46,479 nt of DNA from Hyphomonadaceae bacterium (GTDB lineage Bacteria; Pseudomonadota; Alphaproteobacteria; Caulobacterales; Aquidulcibacteraceae): the NCBI GenBank assembly GCA_021299265.1, contig JAJTGP010000046.1, positions 1-46,479 on the forward strand. Direction: 5' to 3'. This document shows positions 19,251 through 29,166 of this stretch, one piece after another (position 1 is the stretch's first letter; every line of letters starts with the position of its first letter). Both the position numbers and the translations under genes were made by a program. Under the pieces are notes generated by a model that made no database searches, was not told where the DNA came from, and was given only the letters and a program-made list of their open reading frames with translations.

Positions 19251-19868
19251 ATGAAAAAAGCTCTGATACTTGCCTTAACTGGCCTTGCCACTCTGGCCAG
19301 TGCCCCTGCCGCTGAAGCCCAGCGCTTTGACCGTAGCCGCCCTTCCATCACCTTGTACGCCGGAACCGATTTCCGCGGACAGGCGGTAACCATTACCGGC
19401 GACGTGCCTGACCTGCGCCAGCTCAATTTCGACGAAGCCGCCGGGAGTTTGGTGGCACGCGGCGACTGGCAGGTCTGTCTAGACCCCAATTATGGCAGCC
19501 GTTGCCGGACGTACAGCGACTCTATCCCCAATCTGGAGTCGTTTAAGGGTCGCATTTCGTCCATTCGCTATGTAGGGCGGGGCAGCGTCATAAACCCCGG
19601 GCCAGGCGGTGGTTATGGCCCCGGTGGCGGCTACCGCCCACCAAGTGGTGGCTTTGGCAATGGTGGCAATTATGGTAATCCACCGCGCTACACTGGCCAA
19701 ACAACATCGGGTCGCGCCACGGTGTTCTTCCCCGGCTCGGTCTCCCAGGGCCAGTTTAGTGGCCGCAATGACGCAAACCAATTTTGCCGCGACCAAGGCC
19801 TGCGCGATGCGGTCTATTCCGGCCAAGATCGCAATGGCAATCTGGAAGATGTCCTCTGCCGCCGCTAG
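19251..19868 (+). CDS. Secreted beta/gamma-crystallin-like protein with Gly-rich linker
   Basis: Signal peptide MKKALILALTGLATLASAPAAEAQ; SITLYAGTDFRGQAVTITGDVPDLRQLNFDEAAGSLVARGDWQVCLDPNYGSRCRTYSDSIPNLESFKGRISSIRYVG; linker GPGGGYGPGGGYRPPSGGFGNGG. Confidence 0.8.
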   Translation: MKKALILALTGLATLASAPAAEAQRFDRSRPSITLYAGTDFRGQAVTITGDVPDLRQLNFDEAAGSLVARGDWQVCLDPNYGSRCRTYSDSIPNLESFKGRISSIRYVGRGSVINPGPGGGYGPGGGYRPPSGGFGNGGNYGNPPRYTGQTTSGRATVFFPGSVSQGQFSGRNDANQFCRDQGLRDAVYSGQDRNGNLEDVLCRR

Positions 19869-19893
19869 TCTAACCCAAACCTAAAACAGAATT

Positions 19894-19922
19894 GGCCGCG
19901 GTGTTCCCACCGCGGCCTTTCT
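19894..19922 (+). terminator. Strong hairpin terminator between convergent genes
   Basis: GGCCGCGGTG-TTCC-CACCGCGGCC perfect 10-bp stem then TTTCT. Confidence 0.8.
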
Positions 19923-19944
19923 ATTTGACGGGTCTGGTCAACAA

Positions 19945-22470
19945 TTAGAAGTCGAGCGAGACGCGGCCGTACACATAACGGCCCGAGAAGCCGAATGGCG
20001 AATAACGCGAGAACGCAGATGCGCCCGAGTTGTTCAAGGTCGTGAAAGTCGAGGGTGTCAGGACCGTGGTGCCTGGCGTCTTACGCGGATAGACGTCGGT
20101 TGCGTTTTCAACGCCCAAGGTCAGGCTGATCTTGTCGGTCAGCTTGTAGCGGCCTTCGATGTCGAACAAGACCTCTGGGGACAGGACGATATCGCGCGCG
20201 GCATCGGTGCCGGGCTCAGTCACTTCACCATAATAGGTGGCCTTAAACGTCGTACCAAACTTGCCGAGCGTCCAATTGGTATTGAACGAGGCCTTTTCTT
20301 TTGGCTGGCCTTCGGTCAGCGTCAAAGTATTGATACGGTTGAACAATTGGGTTGGGGTCAAGCCAATTGCGGTCAAAGCTGGGATGACGGGGGTCTTATC
20401 CAGCTTGGTTTCGTTGACGCTGATGCTGCCGGTGAAGTCAAAGCGACCAAAGTCGGTGCGCAGACGATAGCTGGCAACCAGATCCGCGCCCTTAGTGGTG
20501 CTGTCCACACCGTTCAGGAAGAAGCGAACCGCGTTGATGCCAACGATCCCATTAGCGGCAAGCAAGGTTGACACTGCTGGCTGGTTCAAGTTTTCCGACA
20601 ACACGATGCGGTTGGTCAACTCAATTTGGTAAGCGTCCAAAGTGACGTTGAAGTCACCAAAGCGCAGAACGCCGCCTAGCGAGTAGTTTACCGATTCCTC
20701 TGGCTTCAAATCCGTGCCGCCCAAAGCGCGACCGATCCGCGATGTCGATGGCACCGTTAGGATTTCCAGCGGCACACCTGCAACCACGTTGGTGGACGAG
20801 GCGGTGAAGAATTGCTGTTGCAAGCTTGGAGCACGGAAGCCATTGGAAACCGACCCACGCAGCGCAAACACTTCATTGAAGTCATAGCGGCCCGAGACCT
20901 TGCCGCTGACATTGTTGCCAAAGTCGGTGTAGTCTTCAACGCGAACAGCTCCCGAAACCAACAACGCGTCGGTTACATTGACTTCGAGGTCGATGTAACC
21001 GCCGATGGCGTCACGGGACACACCGATTTCGTTTGATGGCTTAAAGCCACCAAAGCCTTGCGAACCAGCGACAAAGGAACCTTGCTGGAAGTAAGAGCCT
21101 GGCTCACCGGCAAAGATTTCGTAATGATCGCGACGGGCTTCGAGGCCGACGGCGACGTTCAAATCAGACGCCAAGCCAACATTGTAGCCCTTCACAGCCG
21201 ACACGCTTGCAACGGTTTGGGTGTTATTAAAACCACCAGCGTTAAATGACGTTGGGCTAGCGACTCCCAAGGAGCGATTCAACGTGTTGCGGATCACAAA
21301 TTCCATCTCGTTGAAACCGCGGTTCAAGCTCAGATCCACATCCCAGCCATTCCACTTGGTTTCCATGCCCAAAGCGAACGAATTATCCGTGATCAGTGAG
21401 TTGATCTTGGGCAAGAAGCCGTTTGGATAGATTTCGACGACGTTGCGGCTATCGGCTGGCCAACGGAAGAAGGCTGCCGAAGTGGAATCGCGGCCTTGGA
21501 CACTCGCCCAACCATACAGGCGGGTGGTGTCGGTCAAATCGATGCTGGCATTAGCGAACAAGGTGCCTTGGATCAGCTCACCGTCACCATATTGCTGATT
21601 CCAGCGGTTGATGGTGGCCTCACGAGGGTCAAGCGCGCCGCCTGGCAGCAAGTTATAAAGACGGCGGGTGTCATAACCTTGGCGGTTGATCGACTCACGG
21701 TTCTGAATTTCCGCAGCAATGGTCAAAGAGCCATTTTCGAACAAAGGCAAACCGACCCAAGCATTCACTGTGGTGGTCGCGCCGTCGTTCGCGTCGCGCG
21801 AACGGATCGATTGCCAGCTTGGGTTTGCGACGATGTTAGCAGCCGTGAAGTTGGTGGTGCCGTTTGGCAACGCAGGTGCGGGATCAGTGTTCACAGTGGT
21901 TTGGCGTTGGCCGTAAGACACAGTGACATTGCCACCTTCGCGGCGCTGCTTCAGGCGCAAGTTGATCACGCCGGCGATCGCGTCGGAACCATATTGAGCC
22001 GACGCGCCATCGCGCAGCACTTCAACGGATTCTAGAATGCCGGTTGGGATAGTGTTCAAATCAACTGCCGATGAACCACGGCCGATCGAGCCGTTAATGT
22101 TGACCAAAGACGCGGTGTGACGACGTTTGCCATTAACCAAGACCAAAGTTTGGTCCGGTGCCAAGCCGCGCAAAGTGGCTGGACGCACGGAGTCGGTGCC
22201 GTCAACGATTGCAGGGCGAGGGAAGTTGAAGCTTGGCAAAGCGGTTGCCAATTGCTGGTTCAATTCTGGCGAACCTTGTTGCGCCAATTGTGCAGAAGAT
22301 ACAACGTCGACAGGTGCGGCGGTGCTGAGTGCGGAACGAGCAGCAACCCGGGTACCGGTCACAACAACGACTTCGGCTTCCTTAGTGGCGGGGCCTTCTT
22401 GCGCAAACGCTGGCACAGCCAAAGCGGCGGCACCCATCGCGATAATCATCGCGCGAATAGAAATGTCCAT
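19945..22470 (-). CDS. TonB-dependent receptor
   Basis: Signal peptide MDISIRAMIIAMGAAALAVPAFAQ; plug motifs LRGLAPDQTLVLVNGKRRH and VEVLRDGASAQYGSDAIAGVINL; C-terminal beta strand YVYGRVSLDF. Confidence 0.95.
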   Translation of the reverse strand: MDISIRAMIIAMGAAALAVPAFAQEGPATKEAEVVVVTGTRVAARSALSTAAPVDVVSSAQLAQQGSPELNQQLATALPSFNFPRPAIVDGTDSVRPATLRGLAPDQTLVLVNGKRRHTASLVNINGSIGRGSSAVDLNTIPTGILESVEVLRDGASAQYGSDAIAGVINLRLKQRREGGNVTVSYGQRQTTVNTDPAPALPNGTTNFTAANIVANPSWQSIRSRDANDGATTTVNAWVGLPLFENGSLTIAAEIQNRESINRQGYDTRRLYNLLPGGALDPREATINRWNQQYGDGELIQGTLFANASIDLTDTTRLYGWASVQGRDSTSAAFFRWPADSRNVVEIYPNGFLPKINSLITDNSFALGMETKWNGWDVDLSLNRGFNEMEFVIRNTLNRSLGVASPTSFNAGGFNNTQTVASVSAVKGYNVGLASDLNVAVGLEARRDHYEIFAGEPGSYFQQGSFVAGSQGFGGFKPSNEIGVSRDAIGGYIDLEVNVTDALLVSGAVRVEDYTDFGNNVSGKVSGRYDFNEVFALRGSVSNGFRAPSLQQQFFTASSTNVVAGVPLEILTVPSTSRIGRALGGTDLKPEESVNYSLGGVLRFGDFNVTLDAYQIELTNRIVLSENLNQPAVSTLLAANGIVGINAVRFFLNGVDSTTKGADLVASYRLRTDFGRFDFTGSISVNETKLDKTPVIPALTAIGLTPTQLFNRINTLTLTEGQPKEKASFNTNWTLGKFGTTFKATYYGEVTEPGTDAARDIVLSPEVLFDIEGRYKLTDKISLTLGVENATDVYPRKTPGTTVLTPSTFTTLNNSGASAFSRYSPFGFSGRYVYGRVSLDF

Positions 22471-22497
22471 GATTTGTCCTCTTGAGCGGGTAAACAC

Positions 22498-22530
22498 CCT
22501 CGGGGGGCATGTGACGTTCGATCCCCGAGG
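22498..22530. repeat. Inverted repeat in the TBDR leader
   Basis: CCTCGGGG (22498-22505) and CCCCGAGG (22523-22530), 17-nt spacing, about 28-60 bp upstream of the TBDR start. Confidence 0.6.
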
Positions 22531-22714
22531 TTTCAAGTCAGCGCATGACACAATCGTGACTTCGAGGGGGTAAATCGCCGCCTTAACAGGTAAGATGTTG
22601 CACAATGGTCACAATTTCAGGTTCACGCGGAACTGACTTGCATCATTCCGCTGGGGGTGCCACGACTAACGCGGCGCCGAGATCACGAAGAATCTCGCAC
22701 TTTGGGAGACGTTC

Positions 22715-24256
22715 ATGCATCCAGTTCACCATGCAGCACAAACACCGGATAAGCCCGCCGTCATCATGGCGGGTACTGGCGAGGCTTTAAGCTATGCAGA
22801 GCTTAATGCGCGCTCTAATCAAGTTGCGCAATTGTTGCGCGGACAAGGGCTGAAGGCAGGCGACGCCATCGCGGTCTTATTAGATAATTGTTCTGATTAT
22901 TTCGAGATTGCGTGGGGTGCACAGCGGGCTGGCCTTTATTTCACCTGTCTGTCCACAAAACTTCAGGTCGATGAGATCGCCTATATCTTGACGGATTCTC
23001 ACGCCAAAGTCCTGTTTGTTGGGGCAAATCTTTTGGCATTGGCCGAAGAAGCTCTCGGCCATGCTGGGGTGAAAATTCCTGCTCTGGTGATTGGTGGCGA
23101 TCCCAAAGGGCACTCACCCTATTCAGCGGCGCGTAACGCCCAGACGACGGATCCGATTGTCGATGAAAGTGCCGGGGCCGACATGCTGTATTCGTCGGGC
23201 ACCACGGGCCGACCAAAAGGTATCAAAATCCCGCTTACCGGTGCGCCAATCGACACACCGAACGCGCTGCAAATGATGGCCCAAGCCATTTATGGCATTT
23301 CAGCAGACAGCCAGTATCTCTCGCCCGCCCCCCTCTATCATGCGGCACCTCTGCGCTGGTGCATGTCGGTCCATAAGATTGGCGGCACCGTTGTGGTGAT
23401 GGAGAAGTTTGAGCCTGAGACCTATCTGGCCACGGTTGAGCGCTACCGCATTACCGACAGCCAATTGGTGCCGACCATGTTTGTGCGCATGCTGAAGCTC
23501 AATGAAGCGATCCGCAAAACCTATGACCTTTCATCGCTCAAAATGGCGGTGCACGCTGCAGCTCCCTGCCCAGTCGCGATCAAACAGCAAATGATGGATT
23601 GGTGGGGCCCAATCATCCATGAGTATTACGCAGGCACCGAGGGCAATGGCTTTTGCACCATTTCGCCGCACGACTGGCTGCGCAAAAAAGGCAGCGTCGG
23701 CAAAGCGCTTTTGGGTGAGCTTCGGATCGTTGGCGAAGATGGCGATGTTGTGCCTACCGGGGAGTCTGGCACCGTCTTTTTCGCCAATGGCCCGCTGTTC
23801 GAATATCACAACAGTCCAGAGAAAACCGCTGACAGCCGCAATTCTTTGGGCTGGTCGACTTTGGGCGACGTGGGCTATGTCGATGAGGAAGGCTTCTTAT
23901 TCCTGACCGACCGCAAGGCCTTCATGATCATTTCTGGCGGGGTGAATATCTATCCGCAAGAAAGCGAAAATGTGCTGGTAACCCACCCCAAAGTCGCCGA
24001 TGTTGCCGTTTTTGGCGTGCCGAATGAAGAATTTGGCGAAGAGGTCAAAGCCGTGATTCAGCCGATGGATATGGCTGATGCCGGCCCCGAATTAGAAGCT
24101 GAGCTGCTGGCGTTTTGCCGAGCTAGCATCAGTCACGTAAAGGCACCCCGCTCCATTGACTTTATGGTGGAATTGCCGCGTTATCCCACCGGTAAACTCT
24201 ACAAGCGGTTGCTTCGTGACCGTTATTGGGCCGGTCGGGAGAGCAAACTTGTCTGA
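22715..24256 (+). CDS. AMP-dependent acyl-CoA synthetase/ligase
   Basis: MLYSSGTTGRPKGIKIP (P-loop), YYAGTEGNGF, GWSTLGDVGYVDEEGFLFLTDRKAFMIISGGVNIYPQE. Confidence 0.95.
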   Translation: MHPVHHAAQTPDKPAVIMAGTGEALSYAELNARSNQVAQLLRGQGLKAGDAIAVLLDNCSDYFEIAWGAQRAGLYFTCLSTKLQVDEIAYILTDSHAKVLFVGANLLALAEEALGHAGVKIPALVIGGDPKGHSPYSAARNAQTTDPIVDESAGADMLYSSGTTGRPKGIKIPLTGAPIDTPNALQMMAQAIYGISADSQYLSPAPLYHAAPLRWCMSVHKIGGTVVVMEKFEPETYLATVERYRITDSQLVPTMFVRMLKLNEAIRKTYDLSSLKMAVHAAAPCPVAIKQQMMDWWGPIIHEYYAGTEGNGFCTISPHDWLRKKGSVGKALLGELRIVGEDGDVVPTGESGTVFFANGPLFEYHNSPEKTADSRNSLGWSTLGDVGYVDEEGFLFLTDRKAFMIISGGVNIYPQESENVLVTHPKVADVAVFGVPNEEFGEEVKAVIQPMDMADAGPELEAELLAFCRASISHVKAPRSIDFMVELPRYPTGKLYKRLLRDRYWAGRESKLV

Positions 24257-25091
24257 AGGTAAAAACCAAGCGCAGAAAGAACTCTGGAACACATTTGCGG
24301 GAGAACGCTGGACCAGACGGCAGGTCGATATTGACGCCATGCTGTCAGGCTTCACGCAAGCCTTAATGCAGGCTTCTGGCCTTGAAGGCAGCGCCTCTCA
24401 AAATGTTCTCGACGTCGGCTGTGGCTCTGGTGAAACCTCCTTGATGATCGCAGATTTGGGCCACACGGTGACAGGGGTTGATATCTCAACCTCCTTGCTG
24501 GCGCTGGCCCAAAAGCGCGCGGGCGACCGCGCGGGCGTCACTTTCCTTGAAGCTGATGCGTCGGACGCTGTGTTCGACAGCCCGTTTGACCTATTGGTCT
24601 CCCGCTTTGGTGTGATGTTCTTTGATGACCCGCACGCAGCCTTTGCCCATATGGTTCAGCAACTGAAGCCCGGCGGTCGGGTCGTATTTGTCTGCTGGCG
24701 GCCACCTGCCGAGAACGAATGGGTGACGATGCCCATGCAGGTTTTGGTCAGTGTGACAGAACCACTTGCCCCACCACCACCCGATGCGCCCAGCCCATTT
24801 GCATTTGCCAATCCAGAAAGAACGACAGCCATTTTGGAAGCGGCAGGCTTAACCGACGTTAAGTTCACCCCGGTCGATGCAACCATGTCGATGGGCTCCG
24901 GCAAAGGCGCAATTAAGGCTGCCGATTTCGTAATGGAAGTTGGGCCTGCAGCTCTACCTATCGCGCAATTGCCGCCCGAGACTGTCGCTATGGTGCGGGA
25001 AAAAATGGAAACAGCCATCGAACCCCGCCTCGAAGATGGCTACCTCTCGCTCGGCGGCGCGATTTGGGTGGTTGAGGCGCGTAAGGCTTAG
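24249..25091 (+). CDS. Class I SAM-dependent methyltransferase
   Basis: NVLDVGCGSGETSLMIADLGHTVTGVDIS, SRFGVMFFDDPHAAFAHMVQQLKPGGRVVFVCWRP. TTG start at 24249 overlaps the synthetase stop. Confidence 0.88.
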   Translation: MSEGKNQAQKELWNTFAGERWTRRQVDIDAMLSGFTQALMQASGLEGSASQNVLDVGCGSGETSLMIADLGHTVTGVDISTSLLALAQKRAGDRAGVTFLEADASDAVFDSPFDLLVSRFGVMFFDDPHAAFAHMVQQLKPGGRVVFVCWRPPAENEWVTMPMQVLVSVTEPLAPPPPDAPSPFAFANPERTTAILEAAGLTDVKFTPVDATMSMGSGKGAIKAADFVMEVGPAALPIAQLPPETVAMVREKMETAIEPRLEDGYLSLGGAIWVVEARKA

Positions 25092-25102
25092 ATACCGACG
25101 GT

Positions 25103-26773
25103 TTACGGCTTATCCCGATACTTATTGGTGATGGGATAACGCCTGTCGCGGCCAAAGTTGCGCGTGCCAATCTTGACGCCCGGCGGCGCTTGGCGGCGTT
25201 TGTATTCGGCAACGTAGAGCAGATTCTGGATGCGGTGCAGCACGGCCGGGTCATGACCGCGTGCGATCACCTCCTCAATCTCGGCCTCTTCTTCGACAAA
25301 GCCGTGCAGCATGTCGTCGAGTGCGGGATAAGGCGGCAGGCTGTCTTGGTCGGTTTGGTTCTCGCGCAATTCCGCCGAGGGCGCTTTGTCGATAATGCGT
25401 TGGGGAATGACTTCGCCCGAAGCGCCAAGTCCGATGTGACAAACATGCGCATTTCGCCACCGCGACAGGGCGTAAACCTCCATTTTATAAAGGTCCTTCA
25501 AGGCATTATAGCCGCCACACATGTCACCATAGAGGGTGGCATAGCCGACCGCCATTTCGCTCTTATTCCCGGTCGTTAAAACCATATGGCCAAACTTATT
25601 GGACAGAGCCATCAGCAAGACGGCGCGGCTGCGGCTTTGTATATTTTCTTCGGCAACCCCAGTTTGCGTATCGGCGAACTGGCCGCTCAACATTTGCGCG
25701 AATGCCTCCACCGCCGGTTCAATCGAGATAACGTCATAGGGGATGGCCAAGCGGCGCGCGTTGTCTGCCGCATCATCGAGGCTTTCTTGACTGGTGAAGC
25801 GCGAGGGCATCATCACACAGCGCACGCGGTCTGCCCCCAAAGCATCGGCTGCAACCGCTGCACTCAAGCCGGAATCGATCCCGCCGGACAATCCCAGCAG
25901 AACGCCTGGAAAGCCATTTTTATTGACGTAATCTCGAAGCGAAAGCACCATCGCGGCATAATCAGCCGCCTCACCTTCCACTTGGTCGAGTTGCTCTGCC
26001 TGCTTGCAAACCCAGCTATCGCCGCGCTTTTCCCAAAGCGCACTCGACTGGCTTTCAGAAAAATTCGGGAGGGATTGCACACATGCCCCGCTCGCATCCA
26101 ACGCAAAGCTACCGCCATCAAAACAGAGTTCATCCTGTCCACCAATTTGATTGACATAAATAAGCGGCAAACCGGTTTCAGAAACTCTTGCGCGCGCGCT
26201 GGCCAAACGCTCTTGCTTGACTGGGCGGCGATAGGGCGAACCGTTGGGCACGATCAGAAGCTCAGCTCCCTGCTGCTTCAGGCTTTGGGTCACCCGGTCA
26301 AACCAGATGTCCTCACAAATCGGAATACCGACCAAGACCCCTGCAATCTTCACCGGAGCCGGCAAAGGCCCGGCATTGAACACGCGCTTTTCGTCAAACA
26401 CAGCATAATTGGGCAATTCGTGTTTGAACCGCAGATCGGCGACGCGCCCATCTGACAGGATCGCGACTGCATTATAGAGCCCATCCTCATTCCGCCACGG
26501 CGTGCCCATGATCACCGTAAGTTTGGTACCGGCTGTTAGCGCGGCCAATTCTTCCGTCGCTTCACCGCAATCCTTCACCGCAGCGGGCTTTAGCACGAGG
26601 TCTTCCGGCGGATAGCCAATCAAAAACAACTCAGTAAAAACAAGAACGTCCGCCCCAACGCTTAGGGCATGCCCCAAGCAGGTCTTGGCTTTGGCAAGAT
26701 TACCCCAAATATCCCCAACAATCGGGTTCAGTTGGGCGGAGAGGATGTGCAGCTTCTGTTGGGTCTGGCTCAT
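25103..26773 (-). CDS. nadE: Glutamine-dependent NAD+ synthase
   Basis: N-terminal nitrilase domain (FTELFLIGYPPEDL, GIPICEDIW) and C-terminal synthase domain (LLGLSGGIDSGLSAAVAADALG). Confidence 0.95.
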   Translation of the reverse strand: MSQTQQKLHILSAQLNPIVGDIWGNLAKAKTCLGHALSVGADVLVFTELFLIGYPPEDLVLKPAAVKDCGEATEELAALTAGTKLTVIMGTPWRNEDGLYNAVAILSDGRVADLRFKHELPNYAVFDEKRVFNAGPLPAPVKIAGVLVGIPICEDIWFDRVTQSLKQQGAELLIVPNGSPYRRPVKQERLASARARVSETGLPLIYVNQIGGQDELCFDGGSFALDASGACVQSLPNFSESQSSALWEKRGDSWVCKQAEQLDQVEGEAADYAAMVLSLRDYVNKNGFPGVLLGLSGGIDSGLSAAVAADALGADRVRCVMMPSRFTSQESLDDAADNARRLAIPYDVISIEPAVEAFAQMLSGQFADTQTGVAEENIQSRSRAVLLMALSNKFGHMVLTTGNKSEMAVGYATLYGDMCGGYNALKDLYKMEVYALSRWRNAHVCHIGLGASGEVIPQRIIDKAPSAELRENQTDQDSLPPYPALDDMLHGFVEEEAEIEEVIARGHDPAVLHRIQNLLYVAEYKRRQAPPGVKIGTRNFGRDRRYPITNKYRDKP

Positions 26774-26804
26774 GTGCCTAAACTAACCCGATGCGCGGTT
26801 TGGT

Positions 26805-27737
26805 TCAAAGGTTTGCGCTGAGAATGGTTTCAATTTGAAGGGCCAAGTCCATTGCGGTGAGTGCTTCTTGGTTGGACACCTCCGCATAAGGCGCAGAACA
26901 AGCGGCTACAAACTGAGCCAACATTTGGGCGACTGGGTCTGAATCCTGGGCCAAAAATGGCCTTGGACTTGGCCAATTAGCCCCATGCGTGACCACGCCG
27001 CGCACAAAATCGACGCTCATTTGCGCTTGCGCTTGCCCGGTATCCAACATCCATTGCGTGGTGCGAACACTCGCGGTCCGTGTCGCGCGCAGGCGGGCTT
27101 CCCCGCCGCCTTTGAATCGTACCCGCGCTTCAGCAGAATCAATTGCAGCACCGCGACCACCAAGCTTGGTCGCCCGCACCGAAACAGCGCGCGAGCCAAA
27201 CAAGACGGCTGCCACATAAATATCTTGGATCATCAGATCGAGAATAACGGAAACATCGCTGACATGCTCCCGCGGGGGGGCTTCGCGCACCGCTTCAAAG
27301 CTGCGTAATCCAACCATGCTAGGTGTTAGGCCCAGCGCACCAATCATCGGCCCTTCACGGTGGCCGACTTGCAAAATCAAGTTTTTGGCGCGCGCCTCGG
27401 CCACCATCTGTTGCGCTTCGTCGCGCGAGATCGCAATTGGACGCTCAACTAGGACATGGCATCCTTGAGCAAGGGCCTGAAGACTTAAACGACCGTGGGT
27501 CCCTGCAGGAGCCGCGATGATCACCGCGTCAGCCTGCTCAAGCAACGTCTCGAGTGACGAGGGCTCAATTCCAAACCGTGCGCATAAGCCTTCAGAGCGC
27601 CGCACATCTGGCTCATAGAGACCCAGGAGATTCGCCCCCAGCGTCACGCGTAGCGCAGCAGCATGCCGCTCCCCCGCAACACCAGCACCGATGAGTCCCA
27701 CCTTCAACAAGCTCTTACCGGCTCCTTTAACCCTCAT
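26805..27737 (-). CDS. Gfo/Idh/MocA family oxidoreductase
   Basis: KVGLIGAGVAGERHAAALRVTLGANLLGLYEPD; HVLVERPIAISRDEAQQMV. Confidence 0.88.
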   Translation of the reverse strand: MRVKGAGKSLLKVGLIGAGVAGERHAAALRVTLGANLLGLYEPDVRRSEGLCARFGIEPSSLETLLEQADAVIIAAPAGTHGRLSLQALAQGCHVLVERPIAISRDEAQQMVAEARAKNLILQVGHREGPMIGALGLTPSMVGLRSFEAVREAPPREHVSDVSVILDLMIQDIYVAAVLFGSRAVSVRATKLGGRGAAIDSAEARVRFKGGGEARLRATRTASVRTTQWMLDTGQAQAQMSVDFVRGVVTHGANWPSPRPFLAQDSDPVAQMLAQFVAACSAPYAEVSNQEALTAMDLALQIETILSANL

Positions 27738-28013
27738 TGGGCACCCTTGATTGGGCCCCCATCATCGGGTCTGTCGTCCCTATTTGTCACAGTGGCTTCA
27801 CGCATCTGTCACAAGCGCGTGGTGCTCAAGCATAAAACGCTTGCGTCCATCAATCGTGCGCCAGAAAAAACTTCAGCAAACCAGCGATTTCCCGGAAACA
27901 TTTACAGCAGGCTCCAAATGCCTTCGCCTGGATGACTTGACCCGCCCCCAAAAAGACCGTCATTCCCATCCTAGAAGCGTACAAGAGTACCACCACATAA
28001 CAGGGAGAAACAC

Positions 28014-29021
28014 ATGCCAGCAGTTACATCTAAAGAAGTACGCCTGAAGTCGCGGCCAGAGGGTTCGCCAGTCGCTGAAAACTTCGAGATCGCGAGCGTC
28101 GAGAGCACAAGCCCAGCTGCAGGCTTTGTTCAAGTGAAGAACCACTGGATGAGCGTTGACCCTTATATGCGCGGCCGCATGTACGACCGCCCAAGCTATG
28201 TGCCGCCCTTCCAATTGGGCGAAGCGCTGCAAGGCCACGCGATTGGCGAAGTGATTGAGAGCGGCGATCCTGACTTTCAAGTAGGTGACATTGTCAGCCA
28301 CATGCTGGGTTGGCGCGAATTTGTAACAGGTCCCAAAGTCCTATTCACCAAGATCGACACCCATGGCATCCCGTTGCAGGCCTTTTTGGGCGTGATGGGC
28401 ATGCCCGGCATGACCGCTTATTGCGGTTTTCTTGAAATCGGCGCGCCAAAGCCCGGGGACACCGTCTTCGTCTCCGGCGCAGCAGGAGCTGTTGGCTCGC
28501 TCGTATGCCAGATCGCCAAGATCAAAGGCTGCAAGGTCGTGGCCTCTTGCGGTTCGGATGAAAAAGGCGAGTGGCTTAAATCTGTCGGCGTTGATGAAGT
28601 CGTCAATTATAAGAAGGTGCCGGATCTCTTGGGGGCGGTTCGTGCGGCTGCCCCCCAAGGCATCGATATCTATTTCGACAATGTCGGCGGTGAACATCTC
28701 GAAGTCGCCCTCGAAGTGGCCCGCCCCGGTGCCCGCTTTGCTGAATGCGGCATGATCAGCCAATATAATGCGACGGAACCTGTCCCGGGGCCCAGTAATT
28801 TGGTTTACATTGTTGGTAAGAGCCTAAAGATCCAAGGCTTCATCGTGTCCAACTATGCCAGCATGCAAGGCCAATTCTTGGCTGAAATGGGCGGATGGAT
28901 CAAAGATGGTCAGATCAAGTGGGAAGAGACCGTGATGGACGGTATTGACCAAGCCCCTGCTGCTTTCATGGGCCTATTCAGTGGTGCGAATGCTGGCAAA
29001 ATGTTGGTCAAACTCGCCTAA
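28014..29021 (+). CDS. NADP-dependent oxidoreductase, MDR family (prostaglandin/leukotriene B4 reductase-like)
   Basis: NHWMSVDPYMRGRMYDRPSYVPPFQLGEALQGHAIGEVIES; GDTVFVSGAAGAVGSLVCQIAKIKGCKVVASCGSDEKGEWL. Confidence 0.93.
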   Translation: MPAVTSKEVRLKSRPEGSPVAENFEIASVESTSPAAGFVQVKNHWMSVDPYMRGRMYDRPSYVPPFQLGEALQGHAIGEVIESGDPDFQVGDIVSHMLGWREFVTGPKVLFTKIDTHGIPLQAFLGVMGMPGMTAYCGFLEIGAPKPGDTVFVSGAAGAVGSLVCQIAKIKGCKVVASCGSDEKGEWLKSVGVDEVVNYKKVPDLLGAVRAAAPQGIDIYFDNVGGEHLEVALEVARPGARFAECGMISQYNATEPVPGPSNLVYIVGKSLKIQGFIVSNYASMQGQFLAEMGGWIKDGQIKWEETVMDGIDQAPAAFMGLFSGANAGKMLVKLA

Positions 29022-29166
29022 GCGGACGTCCAACGCCCGAAAAGCCAAGGCCAGTCTCGCATGTGTTCGCAGGCTGGCCTGGCGCATTGCAATTCAAGGG
29101 TGACGAACGTCGTCTTGCCCTGTAGAAGCCGCGCTTCAATTTTCGACCCTGAATAGGAAACCACCC

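Noticed and set aside
21496-22035. 179-aa ORF antisense to the first TBDR
   Set aside because: Same shadow effect; no domain or credible start context.
25586-26455. 289-aa ORF antisense to nadE
   Set aside because: No family features; overlaps strongly supported nadE domains.
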